A DNA stretch of 64,000 nt from Pseudomonas fluorescens (GTDB lineage Bacteria > Pseudomonadota > Gammaproteobacteria > Pseudomonadales > Pseudomonadaceae): assembly GCF_902498065.1 (NCBI RefSeq), contig NZ_CABVIR010000001.1:1426001-1490000 (forward strand), given 5' to 3'. Position 1 is the stretch's first letter; every line of letters begins with the position of its first letter. Position numbers and translations under genes: made by a program. Positions 17,412-26,908 of the stretch are shown piece after piece. Under the pieces are notes generated by a model. It was not told the origin of the DNA and ran no database searches. It worked only from the letters and a program-made list of their open reading frames with translations.

Positions 17412-20400
17412 ATGACAACACCTGCACTGCCGTATTTTTTTGACGAAGCGGAACGCGCATCCGCTGCCAGGCAATCCGGCGAGCGAGAACACGCGCTGAC
17501 CTTTAGCCTGGATGATCTGAACTGGCTGAAGGCCGTTTATCTACCGACCCAGTCAGCCCGCAAAACACAGGTGAAACCGATGCAGGCCTACCGGCTGCTG
17601 TTGTCGTTGCCAGGCAAGGCCGGCATCCCGTTGGCCGGCGCTTTTGCCATGAGCCGGCCCAACGATGGCGAGGTCACGCTCTACACACCGTGGAAGGGCT
17701 TGATCAAATTCGCCGACATGGACGACCTCAAAAGCAAACTCAAGGAGTGGTTGGCGCAGGCCACTGGAAAACGTGAGTTGTTGCGTTTTCTCTCCATCGA
17801 ACAACGCCTGCCTTTGGCCGCTGCCACGGCACTCGACATCTCCACCACTGACATCGAAGGGGCGGTGTTCGAAGACCAGGAATTCGTCCTGAAGCAACAG
17901 CAGGAGCAAAACATCAAGGCGATGGCGGACGAACTGGTCAAGATGCCCACCTTGCAATCGATGCTGGAGGACACACTCAAGCACGCGTTGTACAAACCGT
18001 TCCCCAAACTGGACCAACGCCTGACTCGGCTGAAGAGTTTTGTCAGTACGGGTTCCGCGTTCGATGACCACGAAACGGCCCATACGATGTCCTCGATATC
18101 ACTGAGCGAGGCCCTCCTGCATTTTTACCTTTCGAACCAGTGGCCGACGGGCGACTCCAGGGTGTTTACCCATCCCGAGCACAGCGTCAGCAGCGATACC
18201 GACAACCAGACATGGGAAAGCGCCGTAAAAGAAGTCGCGCAAAGTTTTACGCCTCACCTGCACAGCCTGCTTGAGACGTTCTGGAACACGCCCATGAGCA
18301 ATGGCCTGTCGCGCCTGAATTTTTTCACCGACGGCATACGCGACACGTTTCACACGCGGCTTTTACATCAACGCCAGCAGGGCACTTTAACGACGCAGGA
18401 ATATCTGCAACTGATGAACGTCAGCCTCGCCCCTGCCACGGGCAATCCCCTTCACATCGAAAAAGTGCGGGTCACCACCCTGTTCAAACATTTCGCCGAG
18501 CTTGCCTCGACCCTGATGATCGGGGGCACCAGCACCCTGAGTTTTCTATACAGCCCGTCCCGAGGCATCGAGGCCACCAGCAATCTGCCCGCAGTGAAAA
18601 AAATCGTGCTGCAAATGCTCAAAAGCGAGGGGCATGAAGACACGCTGCTCAATTTCATGTCGCTGGACGAACGCGGTACTTTTCTTGGGATGGAACCGGA
18701 CGATCGGGTGGTCGTGGGAGAGCCGGTCATCGGCTCGGTGTTCGAACGCGTGATGGCCGACGTCGTTGAAAAACAACGGCAAAACCTCAGCCACGCCTTG
18801 AGCCGCTACCGTGATAGCGAAGGCACGCTGGACCCTCACGCCTTGCTCGACAATGCCTTGGACGTCCGGGGATTGATCGATCACCGCCTGCTCCTGGCTG
18901 ATGTCGAAGGTCGCTGGAGCACGCGCCCGGACCGCCGCGTAAACGCCCGACCGGCCACCGTCCGCGCCGAGTTGGCCAAACACGAGTTGTCGCTGCTGAA
19001 CTCGGTCGAACAGGCACTTGATCAACGCCTTGAAAAACACCCGGCCATTCCCCCCAGGACCCGCACGTTCACCGACGCGCAAAGTCTCGTCAATTTATCG
19101 CTGGCAGGTTTGCAATCGAGTTTTACCCATACCCTGTCAACGGCACTGCGCAGCGAATTGAAGCTTCGCGCCGTGTCGCGCACCCTGGGGGCGACGGAAC
19201 AAGCGATCATCAAAACCGTGCTCGATACCCCGATACACTTGCAGCGAGCGGCATTGAACGGTTTTTTGCCGGAGGTCTTTTCCCTGGCGTTGAAGGCCGG
19301 CACCACGGCGACTCCGCTGAAACTGGCCAGTTGTTTTGTCCTCACTGAACGGGGCGGACTGGACCCGGTGCACTCGGGCAAGGCCATTCTGTGGACGCCG
19401 GCATTGGGATTTGAAGCCTTCAAGGCACTGGCGCCGCTAAAGGACGAGCTCGAACGGCGCCTTAAAGACGAGAACCATCGTTTCATGCTGTTGGAAAACC
19501 TCGGCCGGAGCGAGCGGTCGCCAGGCAAGGCTTACACGCTGGCGCCACTGCAACGGGTCCATGGGCATTTTCTCGATTACTTGCAAAAGCCCTTTGTCGA
19601 TCTGGACCAGGCCTGTGTCACCCAGGCGTTGGTCACCCCGCTCTCCCCCGAACCGCTGGCCAGTCTGCTGAATCTGGTGGCCCTGCGCGAACCGATGACC
19701 GGACTGCGCCGGGCGACCGATATTGCCGAGTCACTGACCACCCAGCAAAAACTGCCGGCGTGGCTGGCCAAGGCGCCGCTCAAAGAGCTGATTCTGCATG
19801 GCGAACTGCTTCAGCAATACCTTCACAACGTCCAAGACGACCAGGATTACCTCACCGGCATCCGCTCATTGCAGCGCACCGCCCACCATGAACTGGAAAA
19901 ACAACTCAAGGCAGACGACTTCAACATTGATCCGGACAAGGTCCAGGTCGAGATCAGAGCGAGCCCGAGGTCTGCGTCCAGCACCCAAACCCTGACCGAC
20001 TTTGCCTTGACTCACCTAAAGGACCTGGACGCTGTCTATCTCACACTGACGTCGCTGGATAACACAGTCATTCCAGAGGGCATGGACGAACGCTACCTCA
20101 AAGACCTGATACGCGATCTGAAACCGGGTGAGCATCAACAGAAGATAGTGAGCGCCGCCCTGGCAGACACCTCGGCGAACGCGGACCGCAGGCAGCGTTT
20201 TTACACACAGCTGCCCTGGCAACTGATGCACCACGCCCATGTGGAGAAACTGCAGGAGCGCCTGAGCGAAACCGGGTTTGATCTGATTCGCCAGGTCATG
20301 GACATGCCCGACGCCATCGCCCGTGCGGCAGTCAACGGTGCCCACGCAATCATCCGGCCCCTGGAGTTCCTCGGCGTCAGGAGCGGGCAAACAGTCAAGG

Positions 20401-22268
20401 TACCCGGCGTCTATCTGATCGGTTCATCGGTCGATAGCACGTCGCCGCAGGTGCTCCTCGCACCTCACAGTCCTCGGCATGGGATAAAAGAATACGAAAG
20501 CGAAACACAGCTGCTGGCAGAACTGAAGACGCGCGGCGGACTGCTCGACTGGGTCCTGATGAACCTGGAGAATCCTGACCGGATCATGCTGGAGACCCGC
20601 ATGGCGACGCGCACTAACCGGGTAACAAGAGCCGCGTCGCAAGCCGCAGGCAATAACGATGCCGAGGTCACACTGGCGTCCAATCCCGTCAAGGGGCACC
20701 TCTTCGGGCAATTGTTCCGTGACAATGCCGCGTTGCTCGGCCGATTGCTCGGTTGTCAGTCCGATGACAAGAAGCAGAGTGAGTGGGCAACCATCAAGCA
20801 CGTACTGGGCGAAGACCTGCACGAGGCGTACTCGTTTTTCATGGGCAAACTCGCCTACCCCGTCACGGTGTGGAAAAGTTACCGGGACATCAAGCAATCC
20901 GCCGAAGACCTGCAGACGCACAAATGGGGCGCGGCCATCAGGGAATTCATTAGCGGGATCGCACAACTCGCTTCATTGCGCCAATCGCTGGACACCCACG
21001 CGCCAGCGACTTCTATGCCAGTCGCACCGGCACCAGCAAACCCCGACGCCACCTGCAAATGGCAGGACATCAAGGTCACCGCCCACGAGCGCACAGGCTT
21101 GCAGCGTCATGAAAGCCTGCATGTCGACCTGAATTCGCTGAAGCCCGACTCAACGCCCGGGCTCTACGCGCATCCGACGTCGAAACAGCTTTACGGGCCG
21201 GTTGAAGGCAAAGTGTTTCCGGTGACAAAACGCGGCAGCCGCTGGCGCATTGCCGATACACAGACACTCGGCCCTTATCTGCGTCAAAACCCATCGAAAC
21301 AATGGGTGCTCGACCGGAATACACCGACGCCGCAATTCAGCTTCGTGAATCGGCTGCAAGCGGCGGTAATTGCCTGGAAGGACATGAACATTGACGCCCG
21401 GGGAATGCCGCAGATACGACGGTTTTTTCCGCAAAAAGCTCGTCAGATCGACGAAGCGCTGGACCTGGCAACGACCTATGCCTGGAACAGCTTTCGAAAC
21501 CTGCAATTGCTGAAAACATCCGATGACACAGAAACCCCTGTGCATCAACTCATCAAGCGTTTCATAGATGTGCCGCAAGTGTTGCCCGCGCATGTCGAGA
21601 AACTGGAAAAAGTCGTGGGCGACCTGTTTACCGCGTTGTTAGACCCAACTTTGAGAAAGACCAAATCCAATCGATTTGTCGTAGGCAGGATGGTCGAAGG
21701 TGCAGAAAGCACCTTCGGCTTTATCGTTCCGAAAGACGCAAAGAAGACAGTTTATCTGGCAGAAAAATTCTTCAATCCCGGTTTCGATTATTACCGCGAC
21801 CATCTTTCCGACACAACCTTCCCAATCAACACGCATGCCCGGGCGATGACCCTGTTGCATGAGCTTTCGCACATTGCCTGTAAAACCGAAGACATTTCCT
21901 ACATGGACGCCGGCAGACCCTTCACTGACCTGATCGGCACGGCCAGCGTGACCGCCACTGAGCTCAAGAATGCACTGACCGACATTCAGGACACCGCATT
22001 ATCGATCAAGACCCCTTACACACAGCTGTTCATGACCCGGGATCCCGACACCGGTGTGTGGGAAGACCCTGGAAGTACCACTTGGGAAAACACCGATCGG
22101 GTAAAAGAGCACATTCTGACGTTGACCCGCGCAGAAAACCTCAGCGGTGCTCGCGATACCTTTAAAAAAAATCCCCTGACCCGCCTGGCGGTACAACTCG
22201 GCAATGCCGACAGCGTGGCCTGGTTAATCAGTCATCTCGGACGCCGGTTACACGTCGATATACCCTGA
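17412..22268 (+). CDS. Large dermonecrotic-toxin-domain (DUF6543-like) protein with C-terminal HExxH region
   Basis: Encodes about 1618 residues with no signal peptide and no obvious membrane helices. The long alpha-helical N-terminal two-thirds (for example RELLRFLSIEQRLPLAAATALDISTTDIEG near residue 120) looks like the DUF6543/dermonecrotic toxin-type proteins that are common and variable in the P. fluorescens group. The last 250 residues contain TLLHELSHIACKTEDISYMD, with HELSH at residues 1483-1487, an HExxH zinc-protease signature; a later Asp or Glu could be the third ligand. GAGGAAA precedes the chosen ATG; the frame is open back to 17319 without a ribosome-binding site. Delivery route and target are unknown. 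Confidence 0.72.
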   Translation: MTTPALPYFFDEAERASAARQSGEREHALTFSLDDLNWLKAVYLPTQSARKTQVKPMQAYRLLLSLPGKAGIPLAGAFAMSRPNDGEVTLYTPWKGLIKFADMDDLKSKLKEWLAQATGKRELLRFLSIEQRLPLAAATALDISTTDIEGAVFEDQEFVLKQQQEQNIKAMADELVKMPTLQSMLEDTLKHALYKPFPKLDQRLTRLKSFVSTGSAFDDHETAHTMSSISLSEALLHFYLSNQWPTGDSRVFTHPEHSVSSDTDNQTWESAVKEVAQSFTPHLHSLLETFWNTPMSNGLSRLNFFTDGIRDTFHTRLLHQRQQGTLTTQEYLQLMNVSLAPATGNPLHIEKVRVTTLFKHFAELASTLMIGGTSTLSFLYSPSRGIEATSNLPAVKKIVLQMLKSEGHEDTLLNFMSLDERGTFLGMEPDDRVVVGEPVIGSVFERVMADVVEKQRQNLSHALSRYRDSEGTLDPHALLDNALDVRGLIDHRLLLADVEGRWSTRPDRRVNARPATVRAELAKHELSLLNSVEQALDQRLEKHPAIPPRTRTFTDAQSLVNLSLAGLQSSFTHTLSTALRSELKLRAVSRTLGATEQAIIKTVLDTPIHLQRAALNGFLPEVFSLALKAGTTATPLKLASCFVLTERGGLDPVHSGKAILWTPALGFEAFKALAPLKDELERRLKDENHRFMLLENLGRSERSPGKAYTLAPLQRVHGHFLDYLQKPFVDLDQACVTQALVTPLSPEPLASLLNLVALREPMTGLRRATDIAESLTTQQKLPAWLAKAPLKELILHGELLQQYLHNVQDDQDYLTGIRSLQRTAHHELEKQLKADDFNIDPDKVQVEIRASPRSASSTQTLTDFALTHLKDLDAVYLTLTSLDNTVIPEGMDERYLKDLIRDLKPGEHQQKIVSAALADTSANADRRQRFYTQLPWQLMHHAHVEKLQERLSETGFDLIRQVMDMPDAIARAAVNGAHAIIRPLEFLGVRSGQTVKVPGVYLIGSSVDSTSPQVLLAPHSPRHGIKEYESETQLLAELKTRGGLLDWVLMNLENPDRIMLETRMATRTNRVTRAASQAAGNNDAEVTLASNPVKGHLFGQLFRDNAALLGRLLGCQSDDKKQSEWATIKHVLGEDLHEAYSFFMGKLAYPVTVWKSYRDIKQSAEDLQTHKWGAAIREFISGIAQLASLRQSLDTHAPATSMPVAPAPANPDATCKWQDIKVTAHERTGLQRHESLHVDLNSLKPDSTPGLYAHPTSKQLYGPVEGKVFPVTKRGSRWRIADTQTLGPYLRQNPSKQWVLDRNTPTPQFSFVNRLQAAVIAWKDMNIDARGMPQIRRFFPQKARQIDEALDLATTYAWNSFRNLQLLKTSDDTETPVHQLIKRFIDVPQVLPAHVEKLEKVVGDLFTALLDPTLRKTKSNRFVVGRMVEGAESTFGFIVPKDAKKTVYLAEKFFNPGFDYYRDHLSDTTFPINTHARAMTLLHELSHIACKTEDISYMDAGRPFTDLIGTASVTATELKNALTDIQDTALSIKTPYTQLFMTRDPDTGVWEDPGSTTWENTDRVKEHILTLTRAENLSGARDTFKKNPLTRLAVQLGNADSVAWLISHLGRRLHVDIP

Positions 22269-22365
22269 TTGCAGAAAATAAACAGGTGTTTGATGGGCAA
22301 ATGCCATGACGGCTGTTCTCGCAGACTGCCCTCAAGGTTAGAATGCGGGAAATCAGGATGAGTCA

Positions 22366-23367
22366 ATGACCGACAGCCCTCTCTCCCAAGCCCAATATGA
22401 CGCCATCACCGATGCCGCTGCGCACTGGTGCATGCGTTTGCACGCCACCGACTGCACGGCCGAGGAACGGCATGCATTCGAACAGTGGCTTGATGCTGAT
22501 CCGCTGCATGCGTTCGAATACGAGGCCATGCTGGAGATCTGGGATGTCGCGGCAGATTTGCCTCGTCCCGAAGCTGTCATGCCCGTCGCTCGCCTACAAC
22601 CGGCAACGCCCTGGCGCACGTTCGGCATCGCTGCAGCCGTGTGTGCACTGGCGTTGCCACTGGCGGCTTACAGCGGGTGGAACCTGGGCTGGATTCCGAA
22701 CTCGTACCAGCATTTCGAAGCCGGCAATACGGTCCGTCAGGTCACATTGAGCGATGGCAGTCAGGTCGAACTGAACCTTGGCACCGAGCTGACCTACAGC
22801 AATTACAAGGATCAGCGTCGCGTCAGGCTGGAAAAAGGCGAAGCCTTCTTCAACGTCAGTCACGACACGAACCACCCTTTTGTCGTCCGGGCGGCGGACG
22901 GCAGAATTCGGGTCACCGGCACCCAGTTCAATGTCTGGATGTACGAGGATCAGGTGCGCGTCAATCTGATTGAAGGCTCGGTACTGGTCAGTAGCAACAA
23001 TGACCTGCCGGGTGATGGCCTGCGGCTTGAGCCATCGATGCAGGCGCGCTACAAACAAGGCGACTTCACACCACAAATCAGCCAGACCTACGCCAACGAC
23101 AGCTCACTGGCCTGGCGTCACGGCAAACTGGTGCTCGATAACCTGGCGCTGTCCGAAGCCCTGCCATTGATCAATCGTTATCTGAACACCCCGGTGATGG
23201 TCGCCGATAGCAGCACCGGCTCAATCCGCCTCGGTGGCATCTACAACATCAAGGAACTCAACAACCTTGTGGCGACGTTGCCCAAGGTGTTGCCGGTCTA
23301 CCTGACCCGCAACAGGGACGGCAATCCAGTCCTAAACTCCATGCCGCAGCAACCACCTAAAAGCTGA
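22366..23367 (+). CDS. FecR-family anti-sigma/sigma regulator (FpvR-like by context)
   Basis: Encodes 333 residues in FecR order: an N-terminal DUF4880 cytoplasmic helix region (AAHWCMRLHATDCTAEERHAFEQWLDADPLHAFEYE), one membrane helix (about 88-105, IAAAVCALALPLAAYSGW), the periplasmic FecR domain (GNTVRQVTLSDGSQVELNLGTELTYS; GEAFFNVSHDTNHPFVVRA; IRVTGTQFNV) and a C-terminal STN-contacting part. Such proteins relay TonB-receptor occupancy to an ECF sigma factor. No sigma-factor or receptor gene is adjacent, which is unusual, but the pyoverdine gene pvdQ follows, suggesting a link to pyoverdine signalling. AGGATGA precedes the ATG. Confidence 0.87.
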   Translation: MTDSPLSQAQYDAITDAAAHWCMRLHATDCTAEERHAFEQWLDADPLHAFEYEAMLEIWDVAADLPRPEAVMPVARLQPATPWRTFGIAAAVCALALPLAAYSGWNLGWIPNSYQHFEAGNTVRQVTLSDGSQVELNLGTELTYSNYKDQRRVRLEKGEAFFNVSHDTNHPFVVRAADGRIRVTGTQFNVWMYEDQVRVNLIEGSVLVSSNNDLPGDGLRLEPSMQARYKQGDFTPQISQTYANDSSLAWRHGKLVLDNLALSEALPLINRYLNTPVMVADSSTGSIRLGGIYNIKELNNLVATLPKVLPVYLTRNRDGNPVLNSMPQQPPKS

Positions 23368-23400
23368 AGGCCGCAACCCTTGCGGGGTGCGGCCTTCTTT
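23367..23400 (+). terminator. Terminator between fecR-like gene and pvdQ
   Basis: AAGGCCGCA...TGCGGCCTT stem with an inner CCC/GGG pairing and TTGC loop, followed by TCTTT. It begins at the stop codon of the FecR-type gene and lies between two convergent genes, so it may serve both. Confidence 0.85.
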
Positions 23401-23422
23401 GTGCACTCAAACACTGCTCGAT

Positions 23423-25762
23423 TTACTGTTTGGCCACCTTCGCGGCTTTGTCATCCTGCTCGCGAATCGTCTGTGCCTGGTACTGCGGGTCCGAAGTGAT
23501 CTGTTGCTCGGTGAATGGCAACACGCTCAACTGTTTCTTCGAGAAGGCCAGCGTCTGGTCGTTGGCATGTTTGGAGGCCGGGTCGCTGGACAACGAGAAC
23601 GCCAGCAGCCCTTTGGCCTGAGGTCCTTTGTCGTCGAAGGTCACCACTTGCAAATAACTGGTGCCACTGACCACTTCGCGTTTTCCGTCGCTTCTCGGCA
23701 CGCTCTGAATCGCGTTGTACACGCCCAGCGTGCCTGGCCCGCCGTGAATCGGCGTCTGCCGGCCACCGCTGCTGACGACCTGGATATCGCCCCAGCGACT
23801 GTCCGTCTTGAGCCCCGACGTGTTGACCGATGCCACCGACGCCAGCATCGCCTCGCGCACCGCCTTGGCGACTTCCGGGCGATCGACCGCCAGGCCGCGC
23901 GGTGTGTATTGCGGGTCTTTCGGATCAAACACCACACGCCAGACATCCGGCGTTTCCTGTAGCGCTTCCATGACGTTCTGGAAGTGGACAAACCCCAAGC
24001 CGCTGTCCAGATTCGCGCTACGGTCCCAAGCCTTCAGACTGGCACACAGCGGCATGAGCGTTGGCGCATCGGCCCCAAGGTCCGCCGCGCAGAACTGCAA
24101 CAGGTCCGGCATCACTTGAGTCGCCTGGTACACCTGATCGTCCATCACCATCCGTTGCAGATCAGCCGCAGCAATCGGTCCGGCCTTGTTCAGGGTGCCC
24201 AGGCGATCCAGGGCAAAGCGTGAACGCAGGCCCAACGGCTGGCCGTCCTGGCTGATCAATGGCGAGAAACCGGTGAGCGGTTGTGCCGGGTTGGCCATCC
24301 ATGCCGAATCGTTTGAGTGCTGCACAAAGTCCTTGCGCAACAATTGCGGCAACTTGTCCGACGCATAGATGCCTTTTTGCGCCGCCGTCGGGTCGATATC
24401 CCAGGCACAGGCACTGTTGGCACCGTCGAGTACGATCAGCTCCAATCCGATCCGTGGATCGCTGCACGCGGCCAGTTTGTCGGCACTGACGTTCGGCACC
24501 ACCGACAGGTTCATGTACAGCGTCTGCCCCTGATCGTCCGCCGCCAGGGTGTTGACCCACGGGATGCCCTGGATCTTGTGGACCGACGCCTGCAATTCCT
24601 CGAGGCTGACTGCTTGGTTCATCGCGTACCACTGCTGAAGAACCCGGTCGTTATCGAGGTTGGCGTCGCGCAGGCTGTAGGCGAACTGGTTATCCCAGTC
24701 CAGTTTCCCCGGCCATTGCACAACCGGGCCGAACGGCGAACTGTAGACCACATGAGAGACCTCGCGGGTCTGCCCGTCAGGTTGCTTCACCTTCACCGTC
24801 ACGGTCTGCTGCTTCATCGGCAACGACTTGCCGTCGAGCAGGTAACGGGTCGAATCCTGCGGATCGAGTTGCAGGCGATACAGGGTGAAATGCTTGGACG
24901 AGTCCACGGTGTGGGTCCAGGCCAGGTGCTGGTTGAAGCCAATGTTGATCATCGGCAGACCCGGTAACGCGGCGCCCATCACATCGAGTTTGCCGGGGAT
25001 GGTCAGGTGCATCTGATAGAAGCGCATCCCGCCGACCCACGGGAAATGCGGATTGGCCAGCAACATGCCACGGCCATTGAACGAACGCTCACTGCCCACC
25101 GCGACCGCGTTGCTGCCGCGATCCAGTGCGAAGCGTTGAATGCGCGCAGCAGCCACCTGAAACTGCGCCGAGGCCGCGGTGTTCTGCGCGACGGCTTTGG
25201 GCGGCGTGGCACCGGCCAGTGCTTCGGCAAACTGCCCGACGCCGCCTTCGACCAGCAGGCGCCGGGTCAACTTGACCAGGTCCTGGGCGGTAATCTCGCG
25301 CACCCAGTCGCCCTGGCATTGCTGCGGCAAACCTTGCGCGCGACGCTCTGTCAGCGAGCGGTTGTACCCCGCCACGTAACCCTCGATGAGGTCGCGGACT
25401 TCCGGGGTTTGCGCCTGCCAGAAAGCGGCGACGGCTTGCGGGGTGTTCAGCCAGCTGAAAAACACGTCGCTGACCTGGTTTTCGCGCTCTTCGACCGTGA
25501 ACTGCTCCGGGCCGAAATAGCGTGAACGCTCGCCGTTCACCGTGGTGATTTCATTGGCCAACAGGCACAGATTGTCCTGGGCGTAGGCGTAGCCGATGCC
25601 ATAGCCGAGGCCACGTTCGTTGTCGGCGCGGATATGCGGCACGCCGAAGCTGGTCCGGCGGATATCGGCCGCCGCCGAATCCGGCTGGCTGCGCGCGTTT
25701 GCCGCAAGACTCAAGCCCACCAACACGGCGGCAAGGCTCAATCGGGTTAACTGCCTGGTCAT
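23423..25762 (-). CDS. pvdQ: Acyl-homoserine-lactone / pyoverdine-precursor acylase PvdQ
   Basis: Encodes about 779 residues, a periplasmic Ntn-hydrolase. Signal peptide, then the alpha-chain start (ADIRRTSFGVPHIRADNERGLGYGIGYAYAQDN) and the self-cleavage site before Ser217 in DRGSNAVAVGS, which becomes the catalytic beta-chain N-terminus at the same position as in P. aeruginosa PvdQ. Other matching blocks: LLANPHFPWVGGMRFYQMHLTIPG, GIPWVNTLAADDQG and FVQHSNDSAW. PvdQ removes the myristoyl chain during pyoverdine maturation and can hydrolyse long-chain AHLs. AGGAG lies 11 bases before this ATG; a GTG at 25768 is an alternative start. An iron-starvation-type promoter lies upstream. Confidence 0.92.
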   Translation of the reverse strand: MTRQLTRLSLAAVLVGLSLAANARSQPDSAAADIRRTSFGVPHIRADNERGLGYGIGYAYAQDNLCLLANEITTVNGERSRYFGPEQFTVEERENQVSDVFFSWLNTPQAVAAFWQAQTPEVRDLIEGYVAGYNRSLTERRAQGLPQQCQGDWVREITAQDLVKLTRRLLVEGGVGQFAEALAGATPPKAVAQNTAASAQFQVAAARIQRFALDRGSNAVAVGSERSFNGRGMLLANPHFPWVGGMRFYQMHLTIPGKLDVMGAALPGLPMINIGFNQHLAWTHTVDSSKHFTLYRLQLDPQDSTRYLLDGKSLPMKQQTVTVKVKQPDGQTREVSHVVYSSPFGPVVQWPGKLDWDNQFAYSLRDANLDNDRVLQQWYAMNQAVSLEELQASVHKIQGIPWVNTLAADDQGQTLYMNLSVVPNVSADKLAACSDPRIGLELIVLDGANSACAWDIDPTAAQKGIYASDKLPQLLRKDFVQHSNDSAWMANPAQPLTGFSPLISQDGQPLGLRSRFALDRLGTLNKAGPIAAADLQRMVMDDQVYQATQVMPDLLQFCAADLGADAPTLMPLCASLKAWDRSANLDSGLGFVHFQNVMEALQETPDVWRVVFDPKDPQYTPRGLAVDRPEVAKAVREAMLASVASVNTSGLKTDSRWGDIQVVSSGGRQTPIHGGPGTLGVYNAIQSVPRSDGKREVVSGTSYLQVVTFDDKGPQAKGLLAFSLSSDPASKHANDQTLAFSKKQLSVLPFTEQQITSDPQYQAQTIREQDDKAAKVAKQ

Positions 25763-25812
25763 AATCACGCTCGCTCCTGATCCAATAGGCATAGTGCTGC
25801 CGTCATGTAGGA

Positions 25813-25836
25813 ACGAAATTCACGAGAAAAATTTAG
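25813..25836 (-). promoter_or_regulatory. Candidate iron-starvation (PvdS-type) promoter of pvdQ
   Basis: On the minus strand CTAAAT (25836-25831) is followed after 15 bases by CGT (25815-25813), about 50 bases upstream of the pvdQ start. The known PvdS-dependent element is TAAAT - 16 or 17 bases - CGT, so this is one base short but well placed. It suggests pvdQ is read by the pyoverdine ECF sigma factor. Confidence 0.5.
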
Positions 25837-25995
25837 AGCGCTGGAGGGCGTTTCTGCGGGGATTTACACGCTTGTGACGTGATGGCGACAAAATTTCTAC
25901 ATCTGAGCCTTCATGATTTGAGTAGCTCGTACGTCTTATTGAGTAAGAGCACCCAACACATTTATCCGGTTCAGGCTCTGAAAAGGAGATTTTGC

Positions 25996-26367
25996 ATGTA
26001 CAACTCGCAACTGCCAACGGACGGTAGCCCTGCGCCAATGGGCTCCTCCATGGGCTCGGGCCTGTTCAATCAGCGAACCGAACGTCACGGCAACGAACGG
26101 ATTCGGGTTCTGCTCAAGAGCTTCGGCCTGCGCACCAGCCTGATCCGCCTGAAAGTCATCGACGCCTTGCTGACCGCCGCCGAAAGCGATCGCAGCCTCG
26201 GTGTGCGCGGCGTCCACAGCCACCTGCTGGACCTGGATATTCCGCTGTCCTTTCTCAGTGTGCGCGAAGTGTTGAAACGTTTGTGCAGCGAAGGCGTGAT
26301 CACCCTGAACCCGGACAAAAGCTACCGCTTGCACCCGCAGGCATTCGCCGCATTGCACGGCGAATAA
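25996..26367 (+). CDS. Fur-like winged-helix protein lacking the metal-binding half
   Basis: Encodes about 123 residues. Residues 38-115 resemble the N-terminal DNA-binding domain of Fur/Zur: LLKSFGLRTSLIRLKVIDALL, GVHSHLLDLDIPLSFLSVREVLKRLCSEGVI and YRLHPQAFAAL. The C-terminal dimerisation and metal-site domain of Fur is absent and only one Cys is present, so metal sensing of the usual kind is unlikely. Similar Pseudomonas proteins are labelled Fe2+/Zn2+ uptake regulation protein, as I recall. AAGGAG lies eight bases before the ATG. It is divergent from pvdQ across about 230 bases, raising the possibility of an iron-related role. Confidence 0.7.
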   Translation: MYNSQLPTDGSPAPMGSSMGSGLFNQRTERHGNERIRVLLKSFGLRTSLIRLKVIDALLTAAESDRSLGVRGVHSHLLDLDIPLSFLSVREVLKRLCSEGVITLNPDKSYRLHPQAFAALHGE

Positions 26368-26386
26368 CCTGACCCCGGCGCGTCGT

Positions 26387-26575
26387 TCAGGGCTTGACCT
26401 TGCGACGCATCACGCCATTGACCACCACCACGATCACCGCCACGCCAATGGCGATGTACTGGAACAGTTTTTCGCTGATGACGCCGGTATTCTGCAAATA
26501 CGAAAGGCCAAACATGATTCCCAGCACCACCAGGGAAATCAGAATCGAGTATTTCAAACGTTGCGACTGGGTCAT
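26387..26575 (-). CDS. Small two-helix inner-membrane protein
   Basis: Encodes 62 residues with two hydrophobic helices (about 10-27 and 38-55: ILISLVVLGIMFGLSYL and YIAIGVAVIVVVVNGVM) and a basic C-terminus (RRKVKP). AAGGAAAAGG precedes the ATG. Unknown function; it is convergent with the Fur-like gene, the two stops being 20 bases apart. Confidence 0.65.
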   Translation of the reverse strand: MTQSQRLKYSILISLVVLGIMFGLSYLQNTGVISEKLFQYIAIGVAVIVVVVNGVMRRKVKP

Positions 26576-26763
26576 GGCCCTTTTCCTTAAACAAAAAGCT
26601 TAAACGTAAGCGAACGCGAACCTTAAAGATGTATCCGGTTTGTATCCGAATGCATGCCAAGCCACTACCGTTTTCCGGGAATGGGGCGCTGCAAACGGGG
26701 TCTCATGTTACAGCCGATGAAGCCTTTTGGCTTCATAGCGGCGATAACCATGAGGATTTTGAA

Positions 26764-26901
26764 ATGTTCCGTCGAATCACACTGCTGATTCCCCTGCTGG
26801 CCATCCTTTCCCTGAGCGGCTGCATTATTTTCCCCCACGGCGGATGGCACGGCGGCCACCACTATGACCGAGGCGGGCCGGGATACTACCCACATCGCTA
26901 G
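26764..26901 (+). CDS. Tiny His/Gly-rich lipoprotein
   Basis: Encodes 45 residues: MFRRITLLIPLLAILSLSGC is a lipoprotein signal with lipobox LSGC, followed by only 25 residues rich in His, Gly and Tyr (HGGWHGGHHYDRGG). GAGGAT lies at suitable spacing before this ATG; the frame is open from 26629 but without a site. The His-rich tail would suit metal binding, which is inference. Such micro-lipoproteins recur in Pseudomonas genomes. Confidence 0.65.
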   Translation: MFRRITLLIPLLAILSLSGCIIFPHGGWHGGHHYDRGGPGYYPHR

Positions 26902-26908
26902 GTCTTTT

